The position numbers were made by a program, and so were the translations under genes. A stretch of 64,000 nt of DNA from Flavobacterium crocinum (lineage in GTDB: Bacteria; Bacteroidota; Bacteroidia; Flavobacteriales; Flavobacteriaceae). The DNA is taken from the NCBI RefSeq assembly GCF_003122385.1, contig NZ_CP029255.1:5084001-5148000 (forward strand). Direction: 5' to 3'. Below, piece by piece: positions 19,201-27,294 of the stretch (the stretch's first letter is position 1; each line of letters opens with the position of its first letter). The notes under the pieces were generated by a model. That model ran no database searches. It was not told the origin of the DNA and saw only the letters and a list, made by a program, of their open reading frames with translations.

Positions 19201-19960
19201 TTTCAGAACCTCCAAATGCCATACTTAATCCTCCATCCTTTTGTCCAACCCAAATGTTTCCGAAATAATCTTCGTGAATTACTTCTATTTCGTTGTTTTT
19301 AAGTGAATAAGGCGAATACAAATCGGCTGTAAAATGTTGTATATTATTCTCTTCAGACTCATTTGTCATAATATACAATCCGTTTTCGCGGGTGGCAAAC
19401 CAAATATTTCCTGTTTTATCTTTTAGAATATCATTGATAATCAGGTTTGGATATTTTCTCAGTAAAGTAGTTTTCAGATTTTTATAATCTTCTATTTTAA
19501 TACTATTACCGGTAATTTCTACAAACGATTTATTTTTAAACTCATAATATTTTTTGCCTGTTTCTACAACAATATTTCCTTTGTGAGATAAGTAAATATC
19601 CGTTGGAAGGCTTTTGAATTTAAACTCCTGAAACTCCTCATTTCCAAGATATTTATTAATATGCCCCTCTTTGGTAATGAGCCAGATTTTTCCTTCGGCA
19701 TCTTTTTCCAGCTTGGTAATATAGTTGCTGGAAATCGTTTTTGGATCATCAAAACTCTTTTTAAACACTTTGAAATGATAGCCATCAAAGTAATTCAGTC
19801 CGTCCCAGGTGGCAATCCATAATCCGCCGTCTTTGTCGTTTTCTATATCAACTACAGAATTATTGGATAATCCCTGATTGGTTGTGAAATTTTCAAATTT
19901 TACCTGTTGTCCAAATGAATATATTGTGAAAAAGTAAAGAAATAGTAATATCCTGGTCAT
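16265..19960 (-). CDS. Hybrid two-component-type AraC regulator with degenerate phosphorelay
   Basis: The 1231-residue protein has a signal peptide (1-17) and Reg_prop propeller repeats (about 20-560, with motifs such as DGGLWIATWDGL and TGNIWFATRENGL). A Y_Y_Y domain (about 590-663), one membrane segment (669-690), a coiled coil, a kinase-like region (755-950), a receiver-like region (978-1092) and an AraC DNA-binding domain (1125-1231) follow. This is the layout of the HTCS regulators that control Bacteroidetes glycan loci. However, the H-box reads FMLAEFQEPIS with Ala765 where His belongs. The ATP G boxes are not recognisable, and the receiver Asp position is Tyr1029, although Lys1079 remains. 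Sensor and HTH look intact (ISEISFECGYNDPKYFGRSF). It probably activates the adjacent locus without phosphotransfer. Confidence 0.9.
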   Translation of the reverse strand: MTRILLFLYFFTIYSFGQQVKFENFTTNQGLSNNSVVDIENDKDGGLWIATWDGLNYFDGYHFKVFKKSFDDPKTISSNYITKLEKDAEGKIWLITKEGHINKYLGNEEFQEFKFKSLPTDIYLSHKGNIVVETGKKYYEFKNKSFVEITGNSIKIEDYKNLKTTLLRKYPNLIINDILKDKTGNIWFATRENGLYIMTNESEENNIQHFTADLYSPYSLKNNEIEVIHEDYFGNIWVGQKDGGLSMAFGGSEKINSVMPHPLKEPNLPNETIRAVTKDNKGKIWLGYYTRGLYYYNETNHSFQKFSIDKASLSSDWERIRSLFTASDGSIWAGTYKGILHISDQNCTSYESPAVGMPIERCYSICEDQNKQLWMGCWGGMAKFNMLTGKFEKFKGQELLSKYHIRCVKKSNQNLILATENSGVVVFNLTNGTLKKITTKEGILGNSIYSVFLDNESDNYWIASLGGVTIYNKRKGVVKNIAESDGLPSHMVYGLIDNGDKVWISTTKGIASIDKKNYSVTSYNPDYGWQALEFSEGAYYQDSKGNLFFGGVNGLNYFNPNTLQINNSKAKIKLKIDGNENYLTAFEKGFSDNELKVEVIPILFPNSKRNNIYYKLEGSDEDWTLLPEDNKIEYNGLSSGNYSFLIKEGKDGIEEPALFSLHITEAFYESILFYILLSGLILLGCVLIVRAKNKTSLAQQKYLEELVTARTAVIENQKKNLEEINAELDQKNKKIVEQKEKLLILHSNLKNENFEIEKFKTFMLAEFQEPISRIIKTSSSLKKDTEMQRALLAESGKLLNLISEWNYLEQVKDLGPVKKTAVNLFPVLKNNVEKLKKDSQLNQVNFNCEIDNSDCFAAVDVLRLKLSLQYFFNDLSKYSDKDSTLNISITYENDCIEIKTISDSVILKDNWYNILHYSPYFKALEILLQDLNGEIVSSSEEQFQAKLRIPIEVVDSNLDLKETISWKNFNQQDQFAADKKCLLVFADPYNTPAANQILENDKYNLIFESSISNLNAIIKQTEIAALVFYQTEFSRELIHFLRQNKESSAVKIPLIYISENINYEQDEQLLELGIDTHIKLPASLSFISKKINRLINQNSEPVKEYKIQQKIFEILTENNENITPNEKLLKKALEIIKEELQNPAFNVEMMGEQLGISRVKCYRLFKETLNQSPSDILMSLRLQKAELLLKTKKLNISEISFECGYNDPKYFGRSFKKYFGKSPKEYKEYSL

Positions 19961-20115
19961 CGTTTGTATTTTAACTCACAAGGATACAATCGGAAGTTTA
20001 TTTAATCATAAACTGTATGTTAAGTTAAAAACGAAAACGAATTAAAGACTCTCAACAAAGAGAAACTGTAAGTTTTTTACAACAGACTTAAAACAAAAAA
20101 TTTAATTGGAAATTA

Positions 20116-21096
20116 TTACGCTTTAAAAGTTGACGGAAATTGATAAGTCTTAAAAAACTCATAAGCTCTTTTCTCTGCATAAGAATAAGTTGAATCACGC
20201 AATGGAAAAGCACAATGACCACCGTATTTTGGAGTTTCGAGATAAACATATTCGCTGTCCTTTGCTATCGCTCTTGGATAACATCTTTCACCTAAAAAAG
20301 GATCGTCAAGTGAGTTGATAATTAAAACGGGAGTTGTAATATCTTTAAGAGAGAATTCAGGAGAAACCCGGTGATAATAGTCTTCCCGACTTGCAAAACC
20401 ATGAAGTGGTGCAGTGAAATACTGATCTACTTCATCAAAAGAAGAAATCTTTTCGATCTGATCACGGTTGATAAAATCCGGAAACTGAATTGCTTTATAT
20501 CTTAGCTTTTTTTTAATATCTATTGTAAAGTTTTTTAAATAGACTTTGTTAAATCCTTGCTTGAGTACTTCAGCACTTGTTGCAATATGAGTAGGAACTG
20601 AAATAGAAACTGCCGCTTTTATTCGGGTATCAATTTTTGTCCAGCCCAAATAATTCAAAAGCTGCACACCTCCCATAGAATATCCAATCAAATAAACTTC
20701 TTCGAACCCTTTTTGCAATGTAAACTGAACTACTTCATTAAGATCGTCTACCGCACCATGATGATAAAGTCTTGGCAATCGGTTCATTTCGCCTCCGCAG
20801 GTTCTGTTATTCCACGCAAAAACAGAAAAACCCTGTTCCAGAAAATAAGCTGCACAACTGTTATTATAGGTTCTGCGGGAATCTCCTTCCAGACCATGAC
20901 ATAAGATAACGGCCTTTTTAGAATTGTTTAGGACAAAATCTATATTGATGAAATCCCCATCATTTAATTCCAGTTTTTCTCTGGTATAATGTGGTGCATC
21001 AAACTTTTTAATCAAAGCGGCATAAATTGTAGAAATATGCCTGTTGCGATGAATAATAGAAGGAAAGTTATATTCTGATTGTTCAATTATCGGCAT
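20116..21096 (-). CDS. YheT-family alpha/beta hydrolase
   Basis: This 326-residue protein matches the YheT/EMB8-like hydrolase family. It has the nucleophile elbow GYSMGG, the oxyanion-region motif CHGLEGDSRR, an acid loop SLDDPF and a late GGHCAF with the catalytic His. It has no signal peptide, so it is cytoplasmic. Family members act as esterases or lipases of poorly known substrate. It lies behind the regulator on the same strand, but a 155-bp gap and its generic nature suggest it is not part of the glycan locus. The divergent AraC gene begins about 200 bp away. Confidence 0.88.
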   Translation of the reverse strand: MPIIEQSEYNFPSIIHRNRHISTIYAALIKKFDAPHYTREKLELNDGDFINIDFVLNNSKKAVILCHGLEGDSRRTYNNSCAAYFLEQGFSVFAWNNRTCGGEMNRLPRLYHHGAVDDLNEVVQFTLQKGFEEVYLIGYSMGGVQLLNYLGWTKIDTRIKAAVSISVPTHIATSAEVLKQGFNKVYLKNFTIDIKKKLRYKAIQFPDFINRDQIEKISSFDEVDQYFTAPLHGFASREDYYHRVSPEFSLKDITTPVLIINSLDDPFLGERCYPRAIAKDSEYVYLETPKYGGHCAFPLRDSTYSYAEKRAYEFFKTYQFPSTFKA

Positions 21097-21297
21097 AATA
21101 AAACGTTTTTTTCTAGTGCGTACTACAAAGCTAAGAAATACATTGATACGTAATTTAAGAACTTTCGTATTTATTTCATTTTTATGAAATTAAAAAAACA
21201 GAAGTATAGAAAATAACAGATTGGAATTTACTCAAGTTCTAAAGTATATAATTATCATAAATAGTTACCTTTATAACTTGTCTATAAAAAGTCCATA

Positions 21298-22128
21298 ATG
21301 ACAGAAATTTTTAAAATATTCCGTATAACAGCATCAGAATCTGAAAAAATAATGCAGTCTGTTAATGAACCTCATTCTCATAATTTTGAAGAACTTATTA
21401 TTGGTAATAAAGGTCAGCTGGAACATTTTATAGATTTTAATTCAAAACTGATTAATGCTCCTTTTATCAGTTTTGTAACGCAGGGAAAAATTCATCGTGC
21501 AAAACCTCTCATAAAAGACGGCGAATGCGATATGTGGGTTTTAAGATTTAAAAGTGAATTCATTGCCGAAACCACTTTTAGTCTTTATGCTTCTTTTCAT
21601 GACAAAGCCAACATTAGTTTACAAAGCAATCAGTGTTTTGAAAAACTGGACGTTCTATGCGAAATGATTTACGACGAATATATACAGGAAGCATCGGATC
21701 TTGCTGTTATCCGTCAATTATTAAGTGCTTTATTTACTATTATAGAATCTGAAAGACGTAAACTCAACCTGAATAATGATGAATCTAAGAAAATCCAGAG
21801 TTCAACTTTTAAAAACTTTTTAAGATTACTGGAAGAACATTATAAGGATTCTAAAGACGTTAATTTCTACGCAGAAAAACTCTTTATGACTTCCCGAAAT
21901 TTAAACCTCATCTGCCAGAATATTTTACAGCAAAGCGTTTCTGAAATAATAGAAACCCGAAAACTTACAGAAGCCAAAAACCTTTTAATGACTACTGATA
22001 AAAATATTGCTGAAATTGGTTATGAATTGGGCTTTAATGAAAAAACCTATTTTACTCATGCTTTTAAACGTAAATCAGGCATGACTCCTACTGAGTTTAG
22101 GGACGAAATGCAAAAACTGCTTTCTTAA
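21298..22128 (+). CDS. AraC-family transcriptional regulator
   Basis: This 276-residue protein has an N-terminal cupin-like sensing domain (PHSHNFEELIIG, about residues 26-37) and a C-terminal double helix-turn-helix (about 180-276) with NIAEIGYELGFNEKTYFTHAF and SGMTPTEFR, typical for AraC/XylS regulators. The next gene, a DOPA-type dioxygenase on the same strand, starts 104 bp later, so it may control that operon. The inducer is not evident. The start ATG is close to a poorly matched promoter region (TATAACTTG). Confidence 0.92.
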   Translation: MTEIFKIFRITASESEKIMQSVNEPHSHNFEELIIGNKGQLEHFIDFNSKLINAPFISFVTQGKIHRAKPLIKDGECDMWVLRFKSEFIAETTFSLYASFHDKANISLQSNQCFEKLDVLCEMIYDEYIQEASDLAVIRQLLSALFTIIESERRKLNLNNDESKKIQSSTFKNFLRLLEEHYKDSKDVNFYAEKLFMTSRNLNLICQNILQQSVSEIIETRKLTEAKNLLMTTDKNIAEIGYELGFNEKTYFTHAFKRKSGMTPTEFRDEMQKLLS

Positions 22129-22232
22129 AAACACAACCATTCTTCCGAAAATCGTTACCGTATTCCTTGTTATTAATCCGAACTTTGTAATTACAAAAAA
22201 CGATATTCTTAAAGAACGAATTACAATATAAA

Positions 22233-23123
22233 ATGGATCGAAAAGATTTTCTAAAAACTATGGCAATACTACCAATTGGAGCTGCTGCAATGAAATTGAG
22301 CTCTCTTAAAACTGTTTCAGATTCTTTCGCCGCAACAGAAAGAATGCCCGTGCTGTTTCTTGGACACGGAAATCCGATGAATGCTCTTGCTGATAATAGC
22401 TTTACGCAGGGTTTTCAAAACATAGCCAAAACACTTCCGAAACCAAAAGCGATTTTATGTATCTCAGCACACTGGGAAACCAAAGGAACTTTTGTAACTG
22501 CTATGGAAAAACCTGAAACGATACATGATTTTGGCGGTTTTCCACAGGCACTATTTGATGTTCAGTATCCTGCTCCCGGAAGTCCGGAACTGGCTTTGGA
22601 AACACAAAAACTGATTACTTCAGCTTCTGTTGGATTAAGCAATGACTGGGGTCTTGACCACGGCTGCTGGACAGTGGTAAAATTCCTGTATCCAAATGCT
22701 GATATTCCCATTATTCAAATGAGCATCGATTATACCAAACCAGCCTCTTATCATTACGAATTAGGAAAAGAGCTGGCGGCTTTAAGACGTAAAGGAGTTT
22801 TGATTGTCGGAAGCGGAAACTCCGTTCATAATTTAAGACTTGCTGCCTGGGACAAAATGATGGTTCCGGGTTACGCTTTTGAATGGGCTCATATTGCCAA
22901 CGAAAAAATGAAAAAGATGATTCTGGAAAATGATCACCAGTCTTTGGTAAACTTTGATAAACAAGGAAAAGAATTTCAGCTGGCAGTTCCTACTCCGGAA
23001 CATTATATGCCGTTGTTGTACACTTTATCTCTTAGAGAAAAAGATGAAAAAGCGACTATTTTTAATGATGCCATTTTAGCAGGATCACTCAATATGATGT
23101 CGGTTAAAATAGATAAAGCATGA
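22233..23123 (+). CDS. ygiD: 4,5-DOPA dioxygenase extradiol (LigB/YgiD family)
   Basis: The 296-residue protein belongs to the class III extradiol dioxygenase LigB family, which opens catechol rings such as L-DOPA. The metal-site motifs are visible: LGHGNPM, ISAHWET, LDHGCWTV and GSGNSVHN. The family signature IHDFGGFPQALFDVQYPAPG is present. The first 30 residues (MDRKDFLKTMAILPIGAAAM) resemble a weakened Tat leader with RK instead of RR, which the E. coli enzyme lacks; export is uncertain. The stop overlaps the start of the next gene by 4 bp (ATGA), so the two are translationally coupled. Many relatives act on unknown catechols. Confidence 0.9.
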   Translation: MDRKDFLKTMAILPIGAAAMKLSSLKTVSDSFAATERMPVLFLGHGNPMNALADNSFTQGFQNIAKTLPKPKAILCISAHWETKGTFVTAMEKPETIHDFGGFPQALFDVQYPAPGSPELALETQKLITSASVGLSNDWGLDHGCWTVVKFLYPNADIPIIQMSIDYTKPASYHYELGKELAALRRKGVLIVGSGNSVHNLRLAAWDKMMVPGYAFEWAHIANEKMKKMILENDHQSLVNFDKQGKEFQLAVPTPEHYMPLLYTLSLREKDEKATIFNDAILAGSLNMMSVKIDKA

Positions 23124-23860
23124 GTTTAAACAAGCCGTTTTGGATTTCATTTGGAATCCTTATTTCTATTTCAATCTTTAGTTTTACCATTATGAATTCA
23201 GATACAAAAAATACCAAACTGCACTATTTGATCAGAGAGCCAAAAATAAAAACAGAAAATCCGCCTCTACTGATTTTACTGCACGGAGTTGGCGGAAACG
23301 AACAGAATCTTTTTTCGTTTGCTCCCCATTTACCGGATAACTTTGTCGTAGTTTCAGCACGAGGTCCGCTGACTTTTGGCGCTAATAGCTTTGCGTGGTT
23401 TCAGGTTGATTTTTCAACAGGAAAACCTCAAATCAATGAACAACAAGCCGAAAATGCCCGAAAAATGCTAATTGATTTTATTGACGATCTAAAAACCGAA
23501 ATCACTTTCGATTCTAAACAAGTCTATTTAATGGGATTTAGTCAGGGTGGTATAATGAGTTACAGCGTTGCATTGACAGCACCGGAAAAAGTAAAAGGAA
23601 TTGCCGTTTTGAGCGGAAGATTACTTCCGGAAATCAAACCTTTAATTGTGGATGAAAAACGTCTGGAAAAGCTTAAAATCTTTATTTCACACGGAAAACA
23701 AGATGCTGTTTTAAATTATCAATATGCAACGGATGCATTTGAATTTCTTAAAACTAAAAACTTAAATCCTGACTTTCATTCTTACGAAGAAGGACATACG
23801 GTAAATCAGCATATGTTTAATGATGTGAATTTGTGGCTAAATACGAATAGTGGTTTATAA
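23120..23860 (+). CDS. Phospholipase/carboxylesterase-type alpha/beta hydrolase
   Basis: This 246-residue hydrolase is of the YpfH/carboxylesterase 2 type. It shows LLHGVGGNEQ (oxyanion region), the nucleophile elbow GFSQGG, the acid loop HGKQDAVL and the catalytic His in EEGHTVNQ. A hydrophobic N-terminal segment (about 8-26) may be a signal anchor. It overlaps the dioxygenase gene by 4 bp and shares its transcript, so it may hydrolyse an ester or ring-cleavage product, but this is inference. A strong terminator ends the operon. Confidence 0.88.
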   Translation: MSLNKPFWISFGILISISIFSFTIMNSDTKNTKLHYLIREPKIKTENPPLLILLHGVGGNEQNLFSFAPHLPDNFVVVSARGPLTFGANSFAWFQVDFSTGKPQINEQQAENARKMLIDFIDDLKTEITFDSKQVYLMGFSQGGIMSYSVALTAPEKVKGIAVLSGRLLPEIKPLIVDEKRLEKLKIFISHGKQDAVLNYQYATDAFEFLKTKNLNPDFHSYEEGHTVNQHMFNDVNLWLNTNSGL

Positions 23861-23897
23861 AAAGTACATTTTCTATTATTTAGTTTCCAATTCATTC

Positions 23898-23940
23898 AAA
23901 AAGTCCTGAGTTTCATTCAATCGAAACTCAGGACTTTTTT
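23898..23940 (+). terminator. Terminator of the dioxygenase-hydrolase operon
   Basis: A near-perfect 16-bp stem (AAAGTCCTGAGTTTC / GAAACTCAGGACTTT) with an 8-nt loop ends in a run of T. Confidence 0.9.
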
Positions 23941-23967
23941 TATCGCTTGGAAAAAATATTCAAAAAA

Positions 23968-24007
23968 AAAAATCCAAATCCCAACAAGAATTGGAATTTG
24001 GATTTTT
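23968..24007 (-). terminator. Terminator of the SIMPL gene
   Basis: The stem AAAAATCCAAAT / ATTTGGATTTTT has an inner CCAA/TTGG extension. On the minus strand it is followed by a long T-run from the poly-A at 23962-23972. It lies 24 bp after the SIMPL stop. Confidence 0.85.
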
Positions 24008-24030
24008 AAATATTGGAATTTTATATTCGT

Positions 24031-24720
24031 TTAGTCTAAAACAAAACTTACACTAACATTGGCAGTAATTTCGATTTCACCAATGGCTAAAGTTTCGTTT
24101 GAAGATCCCATTGAATCTGCTTCTTTCATTCTCATAGCAGCATAAACCGGCTGCGGATGATAAACTTGTGAATTGTCTGAAATAGTAAACGCTTTACCAA
24201 CTTTCTGCCCTAAAACAGATACGTACTCTTCTGCTTTTACTTTTGCATCTTTCATCGCTAATTTTCTGGCTTCAGACTGGTATTGTGTCAACTTAGAAGA
24301 TTCAAAAGAAACTCTGTCGATACGATTAATTCCTTGCTGAACCAGACCTTCCATTAATTCATCATATTTAGACAAATCTTTTACTACAATTTCTACTGTT
24401 TGAGTAGCGTTGTAAGAAGTTTTCTTTTTCTCATAATCGTATTGCGGATTTAGAGAAACTTGTTTTGTTTTGAAATCTGCTGTTGGAACATTCATTTTTT
24501 TGATGAATTTTAAAACAGCATCCATCTTTTCGTCATTCTGTTTTTTAACGTCTTTAGCATTATTCCCTTTGGTTTCAACCGTAGCTGAAATACAAACCTG
24601 ATCAGGTGCTACTTTTACTTTTCCTTCCCCATTCACATTGATTAGAGGTATTTGTTTGATTTCCTGGCCGTAAGACATAGTCATAAACATGATTGTTAAA
24701 AATAATACTAGTTTTTTCAT
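24031..24720 (-). CDS. Secreted SIMPL-domain (DUF541) protein
   Basis: This 229-residue protein has a clear signal peptide (MKKLVLFLTIMFMTMSYGQ) and one SIMPL/DUF541 domain. Typical motifs are INVNGEGKVKVAPDQVCISATVE near the start and EEYVSVLGQKVGKAFTISD later. Family members are periplasmic or secreted oligomers with links to oxidative stress and envelope biology, but no defined enzymatic role. It is transcribed after the rhomboid gene with a 51-bp gap, so the two may share a transcript, and a terminator follows. Confidence 0.9.
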   Translation of the reverse strand: MKKLVLFLTIMFMTMSYGQEIKQIPLINVNGEGKVKVAPDQVCISATVETKGNNAKDVKKQNDEKMDAVLKFIKKMNVPTADFKTKQVSLNPQYDYEKKKTSYNATQTVEIVVKDLSKYDELMEGLVQQGINRIDRVSFESSKLTQYQSEARKLAMKDAKVKAEEYVSVLGQKVGKAFTISDNSQVYHPQPVYAAMRMKEADSMGSSNETLAIGEIEITANVSVSFVLD

Positions 24721-24771
24721 TTTTGTTAAATTTTAATATTTGATAAAAGCTTTTCAAAAGTTATGCCAGCA

Positions 24772-25410
24772 TTATAATTTACCCAATTTTGCCATTCCAA
24801 AAAGTATTATAATTGGTATCGCCAGCAGAATTACCATCATGGTTTGATCTGTAAATAAAGAAGGTTGTTTTATCAAAGTAATCACATAACCGCCTATAGC
24901 ACCACCAAAGTGAGCTGTATGACCAATATTATCATTTTTCGCTTTCATTCCGTAAATGGAATACAATAAATATAAAATTCCGAAAATATAAGCCGGCATC
25001 GGAATTACAAAAAATATCCCTAACATCATGTCAGGTCTTAATAAGATTGCAGAATATAAAACTCCGGTTACAGCACCTGAAGCTCCAACGGCACGATAAC
25101 TATAATCGTTTTTATGAAAGAGCATTGTCAAAAGGCTTCCAAAAATCAAACTTCCAAAATAAATGAGAACAAAAGAAAAAGTTCCAAGCCAATCCAATAC
25201 AACCGGAGCAAAGAAATAAAGTGTCAGCATATTGAAAATTAAATGCATCATATCGACATGCAGAAAACCCGAAGAAAACATTCTGAATTGCTCTCCGGAA
25301 CGAATACTCCCTACATGAAATTCATACTTTCTAAAAAAAGCAAGATCATTAAAACCTTTGTAACTAATAACAGCATTTGCAACGATAATACCGACTAAAA
25401 TGATATTCAT
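24772..25410 (-). CDS. Rhomboid-family intramembrane serine protease
   Basis: The 212-residue protein has about six membrane segments. It carries the rhomboid motifs HVDMMHLIFN (His51, His56, Asn60), VGASGAVTG with nucleophile Ser111, and AHFGGAIGG with the catalytic His167. The catalytic dyad is therefore intact. Rhomboids cut transmembrane substrates within the inner membrane; the substrate here is unknown. It is divergent from the acyltransferase gene, with about 110 bp between starts. Confidence 0.93.
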   Translation of the reverse strand: MNIILVGIIVANAVISYKGFNDLAFFRKYEFHVGSIRSGEQFRMFSSGFLHVDMMHLIFNMLTLYFFAPVVLDWLGTFSFVLIYFGSLIFGSLLTMLFHKNDYSYRAVGASGAVTGVLYSAILLRPDMMLGIFFVIPMPAYIFGILYLLYSIYGMKAKNDNIGHTAHFGGAIGGYVITLIKQPSLFTDQTMMVILLAIPIIILFGMAKLGKL

Positions 25411-25500
25411 AAATAAAAATTATTGTGAATTGTAAATATAATCATTCTTAAAGATAAGTTAGCACGAAAGCAAAATATCAATCGCTAATCATTTTTAATT

Positions 25501-25508
25501 TATCTTTG
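25501..25508 (+). promoter_or_regulatory. -7 promoter element of the acyltransferase gene
   Basis: TATCTTTG matches TAnnTTTG and lies 13 bp before the ATG, predicting a very short leader. No clear -33 box was found. Confidence 0.45.
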
Positions 25509-25521
25509 TAAAAAAAATTAC

Positions 25522-26394
25522 ATGCAGTTTCTTGTTTATATTCTGGCCTACCCTTTACTTTGGCTTATCTCTATATTACCTTTCCCGATATTTTACTTAT
25601 TCTCAGATTTTGTTTATTTTTTAATTTACAGAGTTATCGGATATCGTAAAAAAGTGGTTCGCGCAAATCTGGCATTGACTTTACCACATTTAAGTGATGC
25701 CGAAAGAAAAGACATCGAAAAAAAATTCTACAAACATATGTGCGATATGTTTTTGGAAATGGTCAAAACGATGAGCATGTCTCCCGAAGAAATGGAAAGA
25801 AGATTTCACGTTACCAATATCGATTTAGTTTTAGATTATGCTAAAAAAGGAAAAAGTGTCATTCTTGTGGCTTCTCATTATGCTAGTTATGAATGGCTTT
25901 TAACGATAAATCCAAAACTCGGATTTCAGGGAGTTGCAGTTTATAAAAAATTAGCAAATCCGTATTTTGATAAATTAGTTCGAAAAATCCGTTCGAAATA
26001 CAATACAGAAATGATTGAAACCAGAAAAGCAATTCCAACAATGGCTCAGAACCAGCGTAATGGAGTTTTGGCTATGTATGGTTTAGCAAGCGATCAATCC
26101 CCAAAACTGGATAGAATATTTCATTCCATGAAATTTATGGGAGTTGAAGTTCCTGTGCATACCGGAGCCGAAATGCTGGCTAAAAAATATGATTTGGCTG
26201 TGATTATGGTAAAAGTTGAAAAAGTAAAAAGAGGTTTTTATGAAGCAACATTTTTATCGCTTGCGGACAATCCAAAGGATTTTGAAGATTTCCAGATTAC
26301 CGAGATGTATTTGAAAGAAGTGGAAAAACAAATTCTTGCAAAACCTGAATTTTATTTATGGACACATAAACGATGGAAACATCGCGTAAAATAA
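25522..26394 (+). CDS. Lysophospholipid/lipid A acyltransferase (LpxL/HtrB type)
   Basis: This 290-residue inner-membrane enzyme has an N-terminal hydrophobic anchor (about 3-37), the acyltransferase block I motif HYASYE (His119-x4-Glu124) and the later LASDQSPK region typical of the LpxL/HtrB group. It should transfer secondary acyl chains to lipid A or related lipids. The gene stands alone. Its original terminator begins 7 bp after the stop and is split by an IS element, so transcripts may now run into the IS in antisense. The C-terminus (WTHKRWKHR) is typical for the family, so the gene itself is complete. Confidence 0.9.
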   Translation: MQFLVYILAYPLLWLISILPFPIFYLFSDFVYFLIYRVIGYRKKVVRANLALTLPHLSDAERKDIEKKFYKHMCDMFLEMVKTMSMSPEEMERRFHVTNIDLVLDYAKKGKSVILVASHYASYEWLLTINPKLGFQGVAVYKKLANPYFDKLVRKIRSKYNTEMIETRKAIPTMAQNQRNGVLAMYGLASDQSPKLDRIFHSMKFMGVEVPVHTGAEMLAKKYDLAVIMVKVEKVKRGFYEATFLSLADNPKDFEDFQITEMYLKEVEKQILAKPEFYLWTHKRWKHRVK

Positions 26395-26400
26395 CAGATC

Positions 26401-26418
26401 GAAAAAATCCGAAGAACA
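26401..26418 (+). terminator. Left arm of a terminator hairpin split by the IS element
   Basis: GAAAAAATCCGAAGAACA pairs with 27869-27886 in 17 of 18 positions. The two arms are now 1.45 kb apart because the IS lies in the loop. Confidence 0.75.
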
Positions 26419-26461
26419 GCAATTGTTTAGACTGCACCCAAAAGTTTAGACGAATTTATAA

Positions 26462-27262
26462 TTAAATTTGATAATAGTGAGCTCGATATTGTATCGGGCT
26501 CATTCCTTTTAAATTAAGTTTTATTCTTTCATTATTATAATATTCTATATAGTCGATTATTTCTTGTTTTAATTGGTTAATCGAACTATATTTTTTAAGA
26601 TGAAAAAGTTCAGATTTTAATATTCCAAAGAAATTTTCAATTATAGCGTTATCCAGACAATTCCCTTTTCTGGACATACTTTGTTTAATTCCTTTTTGTT
26701 TTAATAGATACTGATATTGTTTCATTTGATACTGCCATCCTTGATCTGAGTGCAATATTAAATTAGTTTGATTGGGTATTTTTTTAAAAGATCTTTCAAG
26801 CATTGATAAGATTTGATTAAAAGTGGGTCTTTCAGACAAGTCATAACTTATAATTTCTCCATTAAATAAATCAATTATCGGAGAGAGGTACAGCTTTTTC
26901 CCTGAGACATTAAATTCTGTAACATCTGTAGCCCATTTTTGATTAGGCATTACCGCTTTAAAATTACGTTTCAATATATTGGGAGCTATTTTTCCATGTT
27001 CTCCTTTATATGATTTGTATTTTTTTATCCTAATTAAACTTTTTAGACCTAAAATCTTCATTAGCCTGAGCACCGTTTTATGATTAATCAAAATACCTTT
27101 GTTTTTTATTTCTAAAGTAATACGTCTATAACCAAATCGACCTTTATGTTGATGGTAAATTTGCTCAATCAGCTCTTTAATATCCTTGTATTTATCTTTG
27201 GCTTGATATTTTTTCTCGTAGTAATAATAACTGCTTCTTGCCATATTCATATGATCTAGCAT
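26462..27262 (-). CDS. IS3-family transposase OrfB (DDE integrase domain)
   Basis: This 266-residue product has the HTH_21 region (GRFGYRRITLEIKNKG) and an rve integrase core with the DDE residues in WATDVTEF, LHSDQGWQY and LDNAIIENFFGILKSE. OrfB is normally made as an OrfAB fusion by -1 frameshifting. Upstream of its first ATG the frame stays open and reads AQAIIELRHDYDLGIMLDHM, which joins to OrfA. The annotated ATG start is therefore probably internal to the true fusion protein. Confidence 0.93.
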   Translation of the reverse strand: MLDHMNMARSSYYYYEKKYQAKDKYKDIKELIEQIYHQHKGRFGYRRITLEIKNKGILINHKTVLRLMKILGLKSLIRIKKYKSYKGEHGKIAPNILKRNFKAVMPNQKWATDVTEFNVSGKKLYLSPIIDLFNGEIISYDLSERPTFNQILSMLERSFKKIPNQTNLILHSDQGWQYQMKQYQYLLKQKGIKQSMSRKGNCLDNAIIENFFGILKSELFHLKKYSSINQLKQEIIDYIEYYNNERIKLNLKGMSPIQYRAHYYQI

Positions 27263-27294
27263 GATGCCCAGATCATAATCATGCCTTAATTCTA

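Noticed and set aside
20116..21096. YheT-like hydrolase as part of the glycan locus
   Set aside because: Same strand, but it is a general cytosolic hydrolase without a signal peptide, upstream of the regulator and separated by 155 bp.
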